DNA from: Spartobacteria bacterium LR76
GTDB taxonomy: Bacteria > Verrucomicrobiota > Verrucomicrobiia > Chthoniobacterales > Terrimicrobiaceae
Length of the DNA stretch: 64,000 nucleotides
NCBI GenBank assembly: GCA_003054655.1
Contig: QAYZ01000016.1
Coordinates: 1,054,001 to 1,118,000, forward strand
Reading direction: 5' to 3'
Shown: piece by piece, positions 1 to 9,721 of the stretch
Layout of the letters: each line of letters starts with the position of its first letter
Numbering within the stretch: the stretch's first letter is position 1
The notes under the pieces: generated by a model
Databases searched by the model: none
The model's input: only the letters and a program-made list of their open reading frames with translations
What the model was told of the DNA's origin: nothing
Program-made: the position numbers and the translations under genes

Positions 1-1
1 G

Positions 2-1558
<1,557 letters not shown>

Positions 1559-1591
1559 CGCTGTTAGGCAAGCAGAATTAGGAATTGCAAC

Positions 1592-1625
1592 GAATCTGTT
1601 ACGCAACTCATAGCGTAACGGATTC
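1592..1625 (+). terminator. Hairpin after thiC
   Basis: GAATC-T-GTTACGC (1592-1604) pairs with GCGTAAC-G-GATTC (1613-1625) across an 8-base loop, giving a 13-bp stem with one U-G pair. It begins 33 bases after the thiC stop. No U-tract follows, so it may be a 3'-end stabilising hairpin or a weak terminator rather than a classical intrinsic one. Confidence 0.5.
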
Positions 1626-1670
1626 TTAACAATCCGGGGGTAGGCAATTCCCGGCCTGCCGCGTATCTCA

Positions 1671-1696
1671 GCGCGCTTTCATCGATGAAAGCGCGC
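1671..1696. promoter_or_regulatory. Perfect 26-bp palindrome spanning a start codon
   Basis: The arm GCGCGCTTTCATC (1671-1683) is followed directly by its exact reverse complement (1684-1696). The ATG of the PEP-CTERM gene is at 1685-1687, inside the right arm. In RNA it could form a hairpin that hides the start; in DNA it could be a dimer operator. No Shine-Dalgarno sequence is visible just upstream. Confidence 0.6.
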
Positions 1697-3625
1697 CTTC
1701 TCCTTCCGACTCTCGCCGCCCTCTCCGCGGCAATCTCCGCCACCGAGGCGGCAACGTTCAACATCAGCACGGCCTCGACCTCGGCCCAGACGCTTTCGAG
1801 CGGGCAGACAGGCACCGTCACATCGACCGGCTCGCTCACGGTCAGCGGATCGACCGTTGCCGTTACGATCTCCGGCAACTCCACCCTCACCAATAGCGGC
1901 CAGATCAAGCAGACCGGGTCCGGACGGGCGATCAGAGACAATACAGGCGGTCTCACGCTTACGGTCACGAACAACACAGGCGCTCTGATGCAAACAGCGA
2001 ACGCCGACGTGATCCAGATGAACGTATCGAGCAGCAACATCAACTTCTACAATTACGGAAGCGTGATCTCGCTAAACTCCTCCGCTGGCGGCAATCAGTC
2101 CATCGATTTCGGCGCCATCACATCGGGCACAAACTCCCTGTACAACTACTCAACCGGCATCATTAAAGCGACAGCCGCCGACGCCGTACGCCCAGGCGTC
2201 AACGGCTATATCGAAAACGCCGGCACCATCGAAGCGATCCCGGTCGTCGAGGGCAGCTCCCCAAGTCGCAATGCCAGCAGCAGCGACGGCATTGACTTCC
2301 AGTCAAACTCCGGCGGGCAGGTCGTCAACAGCGGCAGCATCTCCGGGCGCCATGGCATCACCGGCGGCGACACTGCCACTGGATTTACCGTCAGCGTCAC
2401 CAACAACCTTGGCGGCACGATCACCGGAAAAGACGGCTCCGGCATCAACATCGATGGAGCGACCGCGTCACCCGGCTCCGCGACCGTCGTCAACCACGGC
2501 ACGATCACCGGCAATTTCGACAGCACCAAATACGACATCGGTGACGGCGACGGCGTCGACGTGGACGGCACAGTCAATATCTCCAACTACGGCAGCATCA
2601 TCGGCAACGGCGCGTCCGTCGGCAACAACTCCGAGGGTGTTTCCATTGGCGGCGGAACCATCACGAACTATGCCGGAGCATCAATTTACGGCCAGAACAA
2701 CACGGGCACAGCGTCTGCAGGCAACGGCATCCTCGTAGATGACTCCAATGGCGGAGCGGCTCATGCCGCCACGACGGTGACGAATTCCGGCACCATCCGC
2801 GGCTACAGCGGATTCGGCATCAAGATGATCGGTTCCTACAACGACACAATCACCAACAACGCAGGCGGCATCATCCGCGGCTCAGGCACGGGCGCAGCCA
2901 TCCAGACCGGCGACGGCAGCGACACCGTGACCAACTCAGGCTCAATCGTCGGAGACAATGGCTCCGCCATCGACCTTGAAGGCGGCAACGATTCCCTGAA
3001 GATCCAGGGGGGCAGCGCCAGCATCACCGGCGATGTCTCCGGCGGCACGGGTACGAACACCGTCGAGATCGACCTCGGCAGCGGCAACTCGTTTGCCTAC
3101 GCCGGATCGCTCTCCAACTTCTCGACCGTCCAAGTCAAGAGCGGCACCACCACCCTTACCGGGGCCAATGCCTACACCGGCACGACCCAGGTCACCGGCG
3201 GCACGCTCGTGCTCGATGGGAATGGCCGCTTGAGCGACACCAGCACGCTGAATCTGGATGGTGGCCGTCTGGAACTTTCCGACAACTCGGCCCAGACCTT
3301 TGCGAGCCTCTCGCTCACCGCCAATTCGGTGATCGACCTCAACAGCGACACCGTCCTCACGCTCTCCGCACTGGGGACCATCAATGGCGCATCGACGCTT
3401 TCCGTGATCAACTCCGGCGGCTCCACCTTCCGGTTCCTCGGTGATCTCACCTCCGACGTGAATTTCCAGACGCTGCTTGGCAACACCACCGTCAATGGCG
3501 GCGCAGCGACGGCCAGTTACGACGGCACATACACCACGGTGGTTCCCGAGCCGGGAACCGTCGGCCTCATCGGCCTCGGCATCGCACTTGCCATCGGCAT
3601 GGCCCGCCGCCGCAAGTCTTCCTAA
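1685..3625 (+). CDS. PEP-CTERM sorting domain protein with autotransporter-type strand repeats
   Basis: This 646-residue secreted protein has a signal peptide (about residues 1-22, basic n-region and Ala-rich h-region). A long Ser/Thr/Gly/Asn-rich passenger carries irregular repeats of the type NSGSI, TNSGTI and NYGSI, typical of beta-helical surface proteins. Around residues 490-535 there is an autotransporter-associated beta-strand unit (LTGANAYTGTTQVTGGTLVL). It ends in VPEPGTVG, a hydrophobic segment and the basic tail ARRRKSS, the PEP-CTERM signal read by an exosortase. No exosortase or glycan cluster lies in this window. The role is unknown; extracellular matrix or surface display is an inference. 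The start codon lies in a 26-bp palindrome. Confidence 0.9.
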   Translation: MKARLLLPTLAALSAAISATEAATFNISTASTSAQTLSSGQTGTVTSTGSLTVSGSTVAVTISGNSTLTNSGQIKQTGSGRAIRDNTGGLTLTVTNNTGALMQTANADVIQMNVSSSNINFYNYGSVISLNSSAGGNQSIDFGAITSGTNSLYNYSTGIIKATAADAVRPGVNGYIENAGTIEAIPVVEGSSPSRNASSSDGIDFQSNSGGQVVNSGSISGRHGITGGDTATGFTVSVTNNLGGTITGKDGSGINIDGATASPGSATVVNHGTITGNFDSTKYDIGDGDGVDVDGTVNISNYGSIIGNGASVGNNSEGVSIGGGTITNYAGASIYGQNNTGTASAGNGILVDDSNGGAAHAATTVTNSGTIRGYSGFGIKMIGSYNDTITNNAGGIIRGSGTGAAIQTGDGSDTVTNSGSIVGDNGSAIDLEGGNDSLKIQGGSASITGDVSGGTGTNTVEIDLGSGNSFAYAGSLSNFSTVQVKSGTTTLTGANAYTGTTQVTGGTLVLDGNGRLSDTSTLNLDGGRLELSDNSAQTFASLSLTANSVIDLNSDTVLTLSALGTINGASTLSVINSGGSTFRFLGDLTSDVNFQTLLGNTTVNGGAATASYDGTYTTVVPEPGTVGLIGLGIALAIGMARRRKSS

Positions 3626-3642
3626 AAAGAAGGAGAAAAGGT

Positions 3643-3680
3643 CAGGCGGTCGTCCCGTGAGGCGACCGCCTGTCTCTTTT
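3643..3680. terminator. Terminator between PEP-CTERM gene and fabF
   Basis: CAGGCGGTCG (3643-3652) pairs with CGACCGCCTG (3663-3672) across a 10-base loop, followed by TCTCTTTT on the plus strand. A run AAAAG precedes it, giving a short U-run for the opposite strand, so it may serve both convergent genes. Confidence 0.8.
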
Positions 3681-4920
3681 AGTCGACGAACTCCTTCACG
3701 ACGATGGAGGCATTGTGTCCGCCGAAGCCGAAGGAGTTGTTTAAAGCCGCCCGCACCTTCATTTCCCGCGCAGTGTGCGGCACGTAATCCAGGTCACACT
3801 CGGGGTCGGGATTATCGAGATTGATCGTCGGCGGGACCACCCCGCGATTCACTGCCAGCACACACGCGGCAAGCTCAATGGCACCGGCCGCTCCGAGGAG
3901 GTGACCTGTCATCGACTTGGTGGAGCTGACCGCCACCTTCCGGGCATTTTCGCCCAAGGCGCGCTTGATGCCGTTCGTCTCGCAAATGTCGCCGATCGGC
4001 GTCGAGGTCGCGTGGGCATTGATATAATCCACCGTCTCGACACCGGCATCCTGCATGGCAAAGCGCATGGCGTTCGCCACCTCCTGCCCCTCGGGGTGTG
4101 GCTGCGTCAGGTGCCAGGCATCCGCTGACTGCCCGTAGCCTCCGAGCTCGGCATAGATGCGTGCGCCGCGCTTCTTCGCATGCTCGAGTTCCTCCAGCAC
4201 GATGATGCCCGATCCTTCGCCCATGACAAAACCATCGCGGTCGCGATCAAAAGGCCGCGATGCCTGCTCCGGACTGTCGTTTCGCAAGCTCACCGCCCTC
4301 ATGGCGGAAAATCCCGCCATGGCCAGCGGAGTCACAGTGGCCTCGCTTCCCCCCGCCACGCAGACGTCGGTAATGCCATCGCGGATCATCCGACTGGCCT
4401 CGCCGATGGCATGCGCCGAGGTCGCGCAGGCGCTCACCGGACAGTAGTTCGGCCCGCGCAGACCAAACTCGATCGACACCAGCGCTCCCGCAGCATTGGC
4501 CATCATGCCGGGAATGACAAAGGGGGAAACACGCGACGGGCCCTGCGCGATCAGTTTACGCGCGGCCTTCTCCAAAGTGTCCAGTCCTCCGACGCCCGTT
4601 CCAATGATGACGCCGATGCGGTTGAGGTCTTCTTTATCAAGCTCAAGACCGGAATCCTTCATCGCCATCGTCGAAGCGGCCATCGCGAAATGGACAAAGC
4701 GATCCGTGCGCCGGAGCAACTTCGAATCCTTGAAATACGGCTCCGGGTCAAACCCGCGAATCTCGCCTCCGATGCGGCAGGGATACTCCGAGGTATCAAA
4801 ACTCTCGATAGTCCGCACCCCGCTGCGTCCGGCGATCAAGCTCGCCCAGTACTCCTCCGTATTCAGCCCGTTGGGAGCGAGTATGCCGAGACCCGTAATT
4901 GCAACGCGTCGCCTGCTCAT
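3679..4920 (-). CDS. fabF: Beta-ketoacyl-ACP synthase II (KAS II)
   Basis: FabF condenses malonyl-ACP with acyl-ACP in the elongation steps of type II fatty-acid synthesis in the cytoplasm. The 413-residue length is normal. The nucleophile Cys lies in VSACATSAHA (about residue 165). The two active-site His lie in NAHATSTPIGD (about 305) and KSMTGHLLGAAGA (about 342), giving the KAS I/II Cys-His-His set. The N terminus MSRRRVAITGLGILAPNG is standard. It is monocistronic here; fabD lies 55 kb away and no acpP or fabG is adjacent. Confidence 0.97.
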   Translation of the reverse strand: MSRRRVAITGLGILAPNGLNTEEYWASLIAGRSGVRTIESFDTSEYPCRIGGEIRGFDPEPYFKDSKLLRRTDRFVHFAMAASTMAMKDSGLELDKEDLNRIGVIIGTGVGGLDTLEKAARKLIAQGPSRVSPFVIPGMMANAAGALVSIEFGLRGPNYCPVSACATSAHAIGEASRMIRDGITDVCVAGGSEATVTPLAMAGFSAMRAVSLRNDSPEQASRPFDRDRDGFVMGEGSGIIVLEELEHAKKRGARIYAELGGYGQSADAWHLTQPHPEGQEVANAMRFAMQDAGVETVDYINAHATSTPIGDICETNGIKRALGENARKVAVSSTKSMTGHLLGAAGAIELAACVLAVNRGVVPPTINLDNPDPECDLDYVPHTAREMKVRAALNNSFGFGGHNASIVVKEFVD

Positions 4921-5062
4921 CTGTTGTGATCCTTTCGATTCATGATGTTCACGGTTTTAAAATTTGCTTCGGCAGCAGCGTCGGGCAACGCGGGGTTTCC
5001 CGCGCTTGTCTTCACTCCATTCAAGCTATTGGACGAAGATCATAATTCAAAGGCTTTCTGGC

Positions 5063-5372
5063 ATGCGATACGACAACGACCATAAGGAGCGCTCCTGCTG
5101 TCCTTGCAGCGGCTCTCCCAGAGCTTTCGGCGGGATGGATTTACCGGAGCTGAGATTGACTCGCTGATGAAGGATGCCAGGCTCACCCATGGCGGTTTCT
5201 ACGGTCATTTTCGTTCAGGCAGGCTCTTGTCGAGGCGGTACTCAGCGAAGGGGTTGAGGATACTCTGCACCATCTTGAGACGGTCGCCACCGATATCGAG
5301 TCGCTGGTCGATTTTTATGCTCCGGCCCGAGCATCGTGAGAACCGCTCCGATAGGGGACAGACAGGGAGTCT
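5063..5372 (+). pseudogene. Frameshifted TetR-family regulator remnant
   Basis: Fragments in shifting frames match the TetR N-terminal half in order. MRYDNDHKERS is at 5063, then in another frame SQSFRRDGFTGAEIDSLMKDA and LTHGGFYGHFRS (the helix-turn-helix, about 5120-5215). ALVEAVLSEGVEDTLHHLE, in a third frame, follows to about 5320, and then RPEHRENRSDRG. At least three frameshifts are needed and no ligand-binding C-terminal half follows. The divergent neighbour is fabF, so it may once have been a local regulator; that link is an inference. Confidence 0.72.
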
Positions 5373-5456
5373 CACCCTTGTGACATGGCAGGCATTTACC
5401 CTAAAATATCGCCTCGTCGCACCTGCCCTGACCGCGCATCTCTTCAGGCCGGGCAG

Positions 5457-5897
5457 CTAAGCTGCCGTATTGCCATTTCCCGCCGCCCCCTCGATCTTGG
5501 GCACCGGATTTTTGGCTTTCCGCTTGGTCGTCTTTTTCTGTTTCCGGGAGTTTGCCACGCTGAGCGCGAGTTCGTGCTCGAGCTCCGTCATCTTGTCGAC
5601 AAAGGCGTGTTCGATGTCGATGCCGAGACGGTTCGAGAGAGAGAATACCCACCAGAGGCACTCAGCCAGCTTGACCTCCAGTTGATTGCGGACGTCGTCG
5701 GGTGCCATCCAGCGCCCCTCAGCGCCCATGACGAGGCGGCCGAGTTCCCCGACATCGCTCTGCAATCCCACGACGTCCTCCTGTTTTGACCAGCGTGTGC
5801 CGTGATGCACCTCTTCGAGCTGATGGTATAGCTGGCGAACCCGCGAGGCTTGCATCGCGGCCTGGGCCAGCCCGACATGGATGGGGGTGTTGGACAT
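5457..5897 (-). CDS. MazG-like nucleotide pyrophosphohydrolase domain protein
   Basis: This 146-residue protein starts at MSNTPIHVGL (ATG at 5897), two bases after the stop of the upstream small gene. The helical core resembles MazG-like NTP pyrophosphohydrolases: GLQSDVGELGRLVM, then KLAECLWWVFSLSNRLGIDI and AFVDKMTELEHEL. The usual acidic metal ligands (ExxE...ExxD) read here as DxxE and KxxE, so activity is uncertain. The last 40 residues are a Lys/Arg-rich tail (RKQKKTTKRKAKN) that could bind nucleic acid. A role in nucleotide-pool housekeeping is an inference from the family. Confidence 0.7.
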   Translation of the reverse strand: MSNTPIHVGLAQAAMQASRVRQLYHQLEEVHHGTRWSKQEDVVGLQSDVGELGRLVMGAEGRWMAPDDVRNQLEVKLAECLWWVFSLSNRLGIDIEHAFVDKMTELEHELALSVANSRKQKKTTKRKAKNPVPKIEGAAGNGNTAA

Positions 5898-5899
5898 AG

Positions 5900-6169
5900 T
5901 CAGTTTTCCGGTTGTCCGCCCGTGCAGGCATCGAGACGGAGCATATGATGGTGCGAGCAGGTTTTGCGAAAGAGGTCGACCGCCTTGGTTTCCGTGCGGG
6001 CGAGGCAATCATCCCGGACGACAAACCAGAGCCTGTCGGAGTCTTCCGCGACCAGCATGTCGGGATCGGGTGCCGCTCCGGCAGATGCCGGTGACGTCAC
6101 GAGGCTGGCAAATACCAGACACGTCACCAACGGCCATAGGAGGAAGTCAGATGAATCGGGCGACCGCAC
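5900..6169 (-). CDS. Small secreted protein of unknown function
   Basis: This 89-residue frame with a GTG start has a convincing signal peptide (LLWPLVTCLVFASLVTSPASA, about residues 10-30). A short mature part contains three Cys (DDCLART, KTCSHHHM, LDACTGG). I do not recognise a family. Its stop sits two bases before the MazG-like start, so the two are probably translationally coupled. The start could also be the TTG codon 13 codons downstream. The spacing and the signal peptide are the main support. Confidence 0.5.
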   Translation of the reverse strand: MRSPDSSDFLLWPLVTCLVFASLVTSPASAGAAPDPDMLVAEDSDRLWFVVRDDCLARTETKAVDLFRKTCSHHHMLRLDACTGGQPEN

Positions 6170-6270
6170 GGCAAGACACTATCTCGCCGCGGGGACATGC
6201 GGAAAGCACGATTACCGGGCGGCGACGGCCCATATCGCCGCCAGCCCTGATCAGCAAAGGATCGCCAAGC

Positions 6271-7065
6271 TTAGAAATGAACAACATTTTTTGCGATGAC
6301 ATACAGCGAAACGCAAATAACGCTGATCCCGAAAATGACATTCAGAGTCCGGGCCGTCAGAAGCGACTTGGTCCACACCCCTGCGGTCATGCCCAGGGCC
6401 GATCCTCCGAGAAACCACAGCGCCAATCCTCCCACTCCGGAAGAAAGACTGCCGGCATTCGCCGCAAATCCGGAGGCCGCGATCAAGACGATGCCCACGA
6501 GCGAAGTCGCAAGAGCCCGCTCGATGCTGATACAGGCGACGACGATGAGCGCCGGAACGATCAGAAACCCTCCCCCGACTCCAAATATCCCGGAGAGAAT
6601 GCCCGACAGCGCCCCGGCGGAGAACAGTTTCGCCGCACAAGCCCAACTGAAATGAGGCCGGCCATCCGTACCGCGCCGACAGCGCATCCAGGAGTGAGGC
6701 GGGATCTCGGCATCCCCCGCCTGACGCAGCATGCGGATGCCAATGAATATCATCAACGCCGCAAACAGGAGCAAAGAGAGTCGCTGCGGCATCTGCGCTC
6801 CGATCCAGGCACCAAAGGGAGCTGCAATCACACCCCCCATCCCCAGGACCAGGCCTGCGCCCCACAACACGTGTCCGCGGCGAGCCTGCAAGACTGCGCC
6901 ATACGCGGCAGTCGCGCCGACGATGGCGAGGGACAATGCCACGGCCTCGCGGAAGTCCAGTCCCAACCCGTAGACCAGCAGGGGCACGGCAAAGATCGAG
7001 CCTCCCCCGCCGGTCAGGCCGAGGGAGAGTCCCACGATCGCACCATACACCAGCGCGGAGGACAT
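6271..7065 (-). CDS. TauE/SafE family sulfite/sulfur-anion exporter
   Basis: This 264-residue integral membrane protein has about eight hydrophobic segments. It carries the two Gly-rich repeats of the TauE/SafE (DUF81) family: GLSLGLTGGGGSIFAVPLLVYGLG near the N terminus and ALSGILSGIFGVGGGFLIVPAL near residue 160. The family exports sulfite, sulfoacetate or related anions. Its ATG follows directly on the stop of the MBL-rhodanese gene. In this operon it is expected to remove sulfite or thiosulfate made by persulfide oxidation, which is an inference from context. Confidence 0.9.
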   Translation of the reverse strand: MSSALVYGAIVGLSLGLTGGGGSIFAVPLLVYGLGLDFREAVALSLAIVGATAAYGAVLQARRGHVLWGAGLVLGMGGVIAAPFGAWIGAQMPQRLSLLLFAALMIFIGIRMLRQAGDAEIPPHSWMRCRRGTDGRPHFSWACAAKLFSAGALSGILSGIFGVGGGFLIVPALIVVACISIERALATSLVGIVLIAASGFAANAGSLSSGVGGLALWFLGGSALGMTAGVWTKSLLTARTLNVIFGISVICVSLYVIAKNVVHF

Positions 7066-8502
7066 TCAGGAAGTCACTCCCTCCGCCCGTGCGATGCGTT
7101 CACATTCCTCGCAGACGCCATCGACGTGTACCGCATCGTAGCCGGCCGAGCGGAGGTACGAGGCAGCCAGCGAAGCCCGCTTGCCGGTGCCGCAATGAAT
7201 GAAGAGTCGACGCTCCTTGGGCAGCTCGCCCAGATGCGTCTTCAGCCGCGTGTAGGGAAACGACCGTGCGCCAGCCAGGTGCCCGTGCTGAAACTCGCTC
7301 GTGGTGCGGACATCGATGATCTCCCCCTCCACGATGGCTCTCGCCGGGTCAAAGGAGGAAAAGTCGATTCGCGGCTCAGCAGCCAGCAGCAGACGCGCCT
7401 TCCGGGCCTCGTCCACCGTGATCCAGCCGGCCACATGATCGAAGCCGATGCGATAGAGCTGGCGTACAGCGAGCTCCACATCATCCGCGCTCTCGAGCAC
7501 GAGCAGAATCTCGTCGTTTTCCTCCAGATAGGAACCTGCCGAGGTCGAGAAGAACGGCGAGTGCAATGGCGCGTGAATCGCTCCCGCCACATGAGCCGCA
7601 TCAAAATCCGCACGGTCGCTGCGCGTGTCGAGGATGCGCACTCCGGTATCGGCGAGGCGCTGGGCAAACTGCGCTCCGTCGAGATGGGCTGCTACAGGTA
7701 CTCCGCCCGTCACCGCGATGCCATCGCGGTTCACGCGTTTCATCGTGGCAAAGTAGAGGGGCGGTTCCGGTTGCCCGGCGAGGATTTCCTTCACGAACGC
7801 CTCACGATCGGCCATGGCAAGCTTGAGTGCGCCGTTGAAACGTCGCTCGTATCCCAACGTCGTCACAGGCACCGCCCCCAGGGCTTTGCCGCAGGCGCTT
7901 CCCGCCCCGTGCGCTGGGAGGATCTGGAGATAATCTTCATAAGGAGCGAGTCGCTCCCGCAGGGACTCCTGCAATCGCCGTGCCGAAGGTTCCATCACCC
8001 CCTTCTGCCCGGCGGCCGACTCCAGCAGATCGGGTCGCCCGACATCACCGACGAAGACGAAATCCCCCGTCGCCAGTGCGATGGGCTGATCGGCACCTCC
8101 CCCGATGTCCGTGATAAGATAGCTCAGGTGTTCCGGTGTATGACCCGGCGTATGCACTGCCTCCACCCGGATATTTCCCACCATGAAATGGTCGCCATGC
8201 TTGAGCAGATGGGTATTGGGCCTGCCCTTTGACCACTGATAGGTCCAGTCGGGGCCGCCCTCTGCCGAGAGGTAAAGATGCACGCTGGCATCCTGGGCAA
8301 ACTCGCGTCCACCGCTCACGAAATCCGCATGGATATGGGTTTCCGCCACCGCCGTGATGCGGAGTCCATTTGCCGCGGCCAGTTCGCGATACCGGTCGAT
8401 ATCGCGCTCGGGATCGATAATGAGAGCTTCACCCGTGCGCTGGCATCCGATGAGGTACGCGTATTGGGCGAGAGAGGGATCGAAGACTTGTCGGAGAAAC
8501 AT
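7066..8502 (-). CDS. MBL-fold persulfide dioxygenase-like protein with two rhodanese domains
   Basis: This 478-residue fusion starts at MFLRQVFDPSLAQYAYLIG; I prefer this ATG because the longer frame overlaps the upstream gene. Residues 1-240 are an ETHE1/Blh-type metallo-beta-lactamase fold with ETHIHADFVSG, HTPGHTPEHL and FVGDVGRPDLL, expected to oxidise glutathione or other persulfides to sulfite. Two rhodanese domains follow. The first (about 255-355) lacks a catalytic Cys (LVLESADD); the second has it in HCGTGKRAS (near residue 445). The layout resembles CstB-like enzymes. It is the middle gene of a sulfide-detoxification operon. Confidence 0.88.
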   Translation of the reverse strand: MFLRQVFDPSLAQYAYLIGCQRTGEALIIDPERDIDRYRELAAANGLRITAVAETHIHADFVSGGREFAQDASVHLYLSAEGGPDWTYQWSKGRPNTHLLKHGDHFMVGNIRVEAVHTPGHTPEHLSYLITDIGGGADQPIALATGDFVFVGDVGRPDLLESAAGQKGVMEPSARRLQESLRERLAPYEDYLQILPAHGAGSACGKALGAVPVTTLGYERRFNGALKLAMADREAFVKEILAGQPEPPLYFATMKRVNRDGIAVTGGVPVAAHLDGAQFAQRLADTGVRILDTRSDRADFDAAHVAGAIHAPLHSPFFSTSAGSYLEENDEILLVLESADDVELAVRQLYRIGFDHVAGWITVDEARKARLLLAAEPRIDFSSFDPARAIVEGEIIDVRTTSEFQHGHLAGARSFPYTRLKTHLGELPKERRLFIHCGTGKRASLAASYLRSAGYDAVHVDGVCEECERIARAEGVTS

Positions 8503-8516
8503 GGTCGTAAAAGGGG

Positions 8517-9092
8517 TTAGCGGGATGCGGAGCAGCACGTTCCGATTTCGGTCCGGCGGCGATTATTCCATGGCATCCGTGCGATCAGCATTCCCATGCC
8601 GCAGGTGTCGGTGATCCCGGCAAATACGAGTCCTGCGCCAACGAAGGCACACAGCCCGATCCATGCCGGACTGACGAAGAACCCCAGCACCGCCCCGGTG
8701 AAAACCAGCGCTCCGGCGGCTATGCGCACCTGCCGCTCCAGCGACATCATTTTTGCACCGCGATTCAGAGGGAGACCGGCGGCCTCCCACGCAAGCACGC
8801 CGCCTTCGAGGACTTGCAGGTTCCGAATTCCCTGCGCCACAAGCTTTTCCGCCGCCTGACGAGCCCTGTTTCCCGAGCGGCATATCACGACGCAGGCGCT
8901 TTTCCCTTCCGACATCGCCTTCACTTCACCCGGGGATAATTCGCTCAGGGGGTGAAGGATCGACCCCTCGATGTGCGCTTCCTCAAATTCCGCCGGGGTC
9001 CGCACATCCAGCAAGAGCGACCCCGGTGTTTGCAACTGGGTGGGAGAGATATTGCCAATAGCTCCCTGAGAATCATTTTTTGCCTCATTCAT
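8517..9092 (-). CDS. Rhodanese with C-terminal membrane anchor (YgaP-like, DUF2892)
   Basis: This 191-residue protein has an N-terminal rhodanese domain (residues about 12-110) with the active-site loop VVICRSGNRAR. A C-terminal DUF2892 part follows, with two membrane segments (IAAGALVFTGAVLGFFVS and WIGLCAFVGAGLVFAGIT). This matches the E. coli YgaP layout of a membrane-bound sulfurtransferase that handles persulfide sulfur. It is the first gene of the operon with the MBL-rhodanese (14-base gap) and TauE/SafE genes. An AT-rich inverted repeat lies 6 bases upstream of its ATG. Confidence 0.9.
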   Translation of the reverse strand: MNEAKNDSQGAIGNISPTQLQTPGSLLLDVRTPAEFEEAHIEGSILHPLSELSPGEVKAMSEGKSACVVICRSGNRARQAAEKLVAQGIRNLQVLEGGVLAWEAAGLPLNRGAKMMSLERQVRIAAGALVFTGAVLGFFVSPAWIGLCAFVGAGLVFAGITDTCGMGMLIARMPWNNRRRTEIGTCCSASR

Positions 9093-9396
9093 TTCTTAAT
9101 TACTATATCGCTATTTAGTAATTTCAATATATTTTCGGTATCGGCTCTGCGCGAGATGGTGGAGGCAGCAGGTATCTCGCACGAGCTGAGCACCTTGGAA
9201 CGAGTCAGAAAACCCTGACGCGCCCGCTCGGTGGCCGACCCGCCCGCAGGAGACGGTTCAGCCGGGTTGCACCATCTGAATCCTCCCGAACTCCTCCGCC
9301 ACCCTGATTTCCCGGTAGGAAAATCCATTGTCCAGCCAGGGCATCACATCCACCCCCACAAAGAGACCCGAATTACCGAAAGCACCCACCATGGTC
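9093..9396. other. 304-base gap between rhodanese operon and DUF3008 gene
   Basis: The left end holds the AT-rich inverted repeat. Short open frames exist on both strands, for example the plus-strand reading ALREMVEAAGISHELSTL ending near 9218, but none has a complete domain or a good start. I see no regulator gene here. Confidence 0.5.
9098..9127 (-). promoter_or_regulatory. AT-rich inverted repeat and possible promoter of the sulfide operon
   Basis: AATTACTA (9098-9105) and TAGTAATT (9116-9123) are perfect 8-bp arms around 10 bases. On the minus strand TTGAAA (9127-9122) is a plausible -35 and AGTAAT (9104-9099) a weak -10 with 17-base spacing, so the repeat would overlap the promoter. ArsR-family persulfide sensors such as BigR and SqrR use AT-rich palindromes at equivalent operons; assignment here is an inference. 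Confidence 0.45.
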
Positions 9397-9576
9397 ATGC
9401 CAGCGAAATCCAAAAAACAACAAATGGCCGCAGGCGCAGCCCTGTCGGCAAAACGTGGCAAGCGCAAAGAATCCTCGCTCAAAGGCGCTTCCAAGGAGAT
9501 GGAGAAATCCATGTCCGAAGGGCAGCTTCGCGAGCTTGCAAAAACCGGTCGCAAAAAACTCCCTACGAAAAAATAA
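9397..9576 (+). CDS. DUF3008 family small basic protein
   Basis: This 59-residue Lys-rich protein, MPAKSKKQQMAAGAALSAKRG followed by LKGASKEMEKSMSEGQLREL, matches DUF3008. These small proteins are often found in genomes rich in stress and plant- or soil-associated genes; their function is unknown. I chose the ATG at 9397 because family members start with MPAKSK; another ATG lies six bases upstream. It stands alone between the sulfide operon and the DUF2383 gene. Confidence 0.8.
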   Translation: MPAKSKKQQMAAGAALSAKRGKRKESSLKGASKEMEKSMSEGQLRELAKTGRKKLPTKK

Positions 9577-9721
9577 ACGGACGCTTTTCTTTGGGATCAG
9601 CCAATACCATCCATTCCCCTCAAGAAACGCCGGCACAAAGACAGTCCAAGTGATTCCCTGATTCCAGCCTCAGGCCGCAGACCATCCCATCCGTTCCAGG
9701 GTGAAGCGACGATTCCCGGAC

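Noticed and set aside
1800-3100. CRISPR-like or tandem DNA repeats in the PEP-CTERM gene
   Set aside because: The repeats are irregular at DNA level and follow protein motifs (NSGSI, TNSGTI); there are no regular spacers.
5881-8232. A 783-codon open frame on the plus strand opposite the sulfide operon
   Set aside because: It is antisense to three well-supported genes, rich in Arg/His/Gly/Pro, and shows no domain; it is a by-product of GC-rich codon use.
9128-9218. A regulator remnant upstream of the sulfide operon
   Set aside because: The plus-strand reading ALREMVEAAGISHELSTL is helix-like but too short, without a start or a recognisable ArsR helix-turn-helix in any frame.
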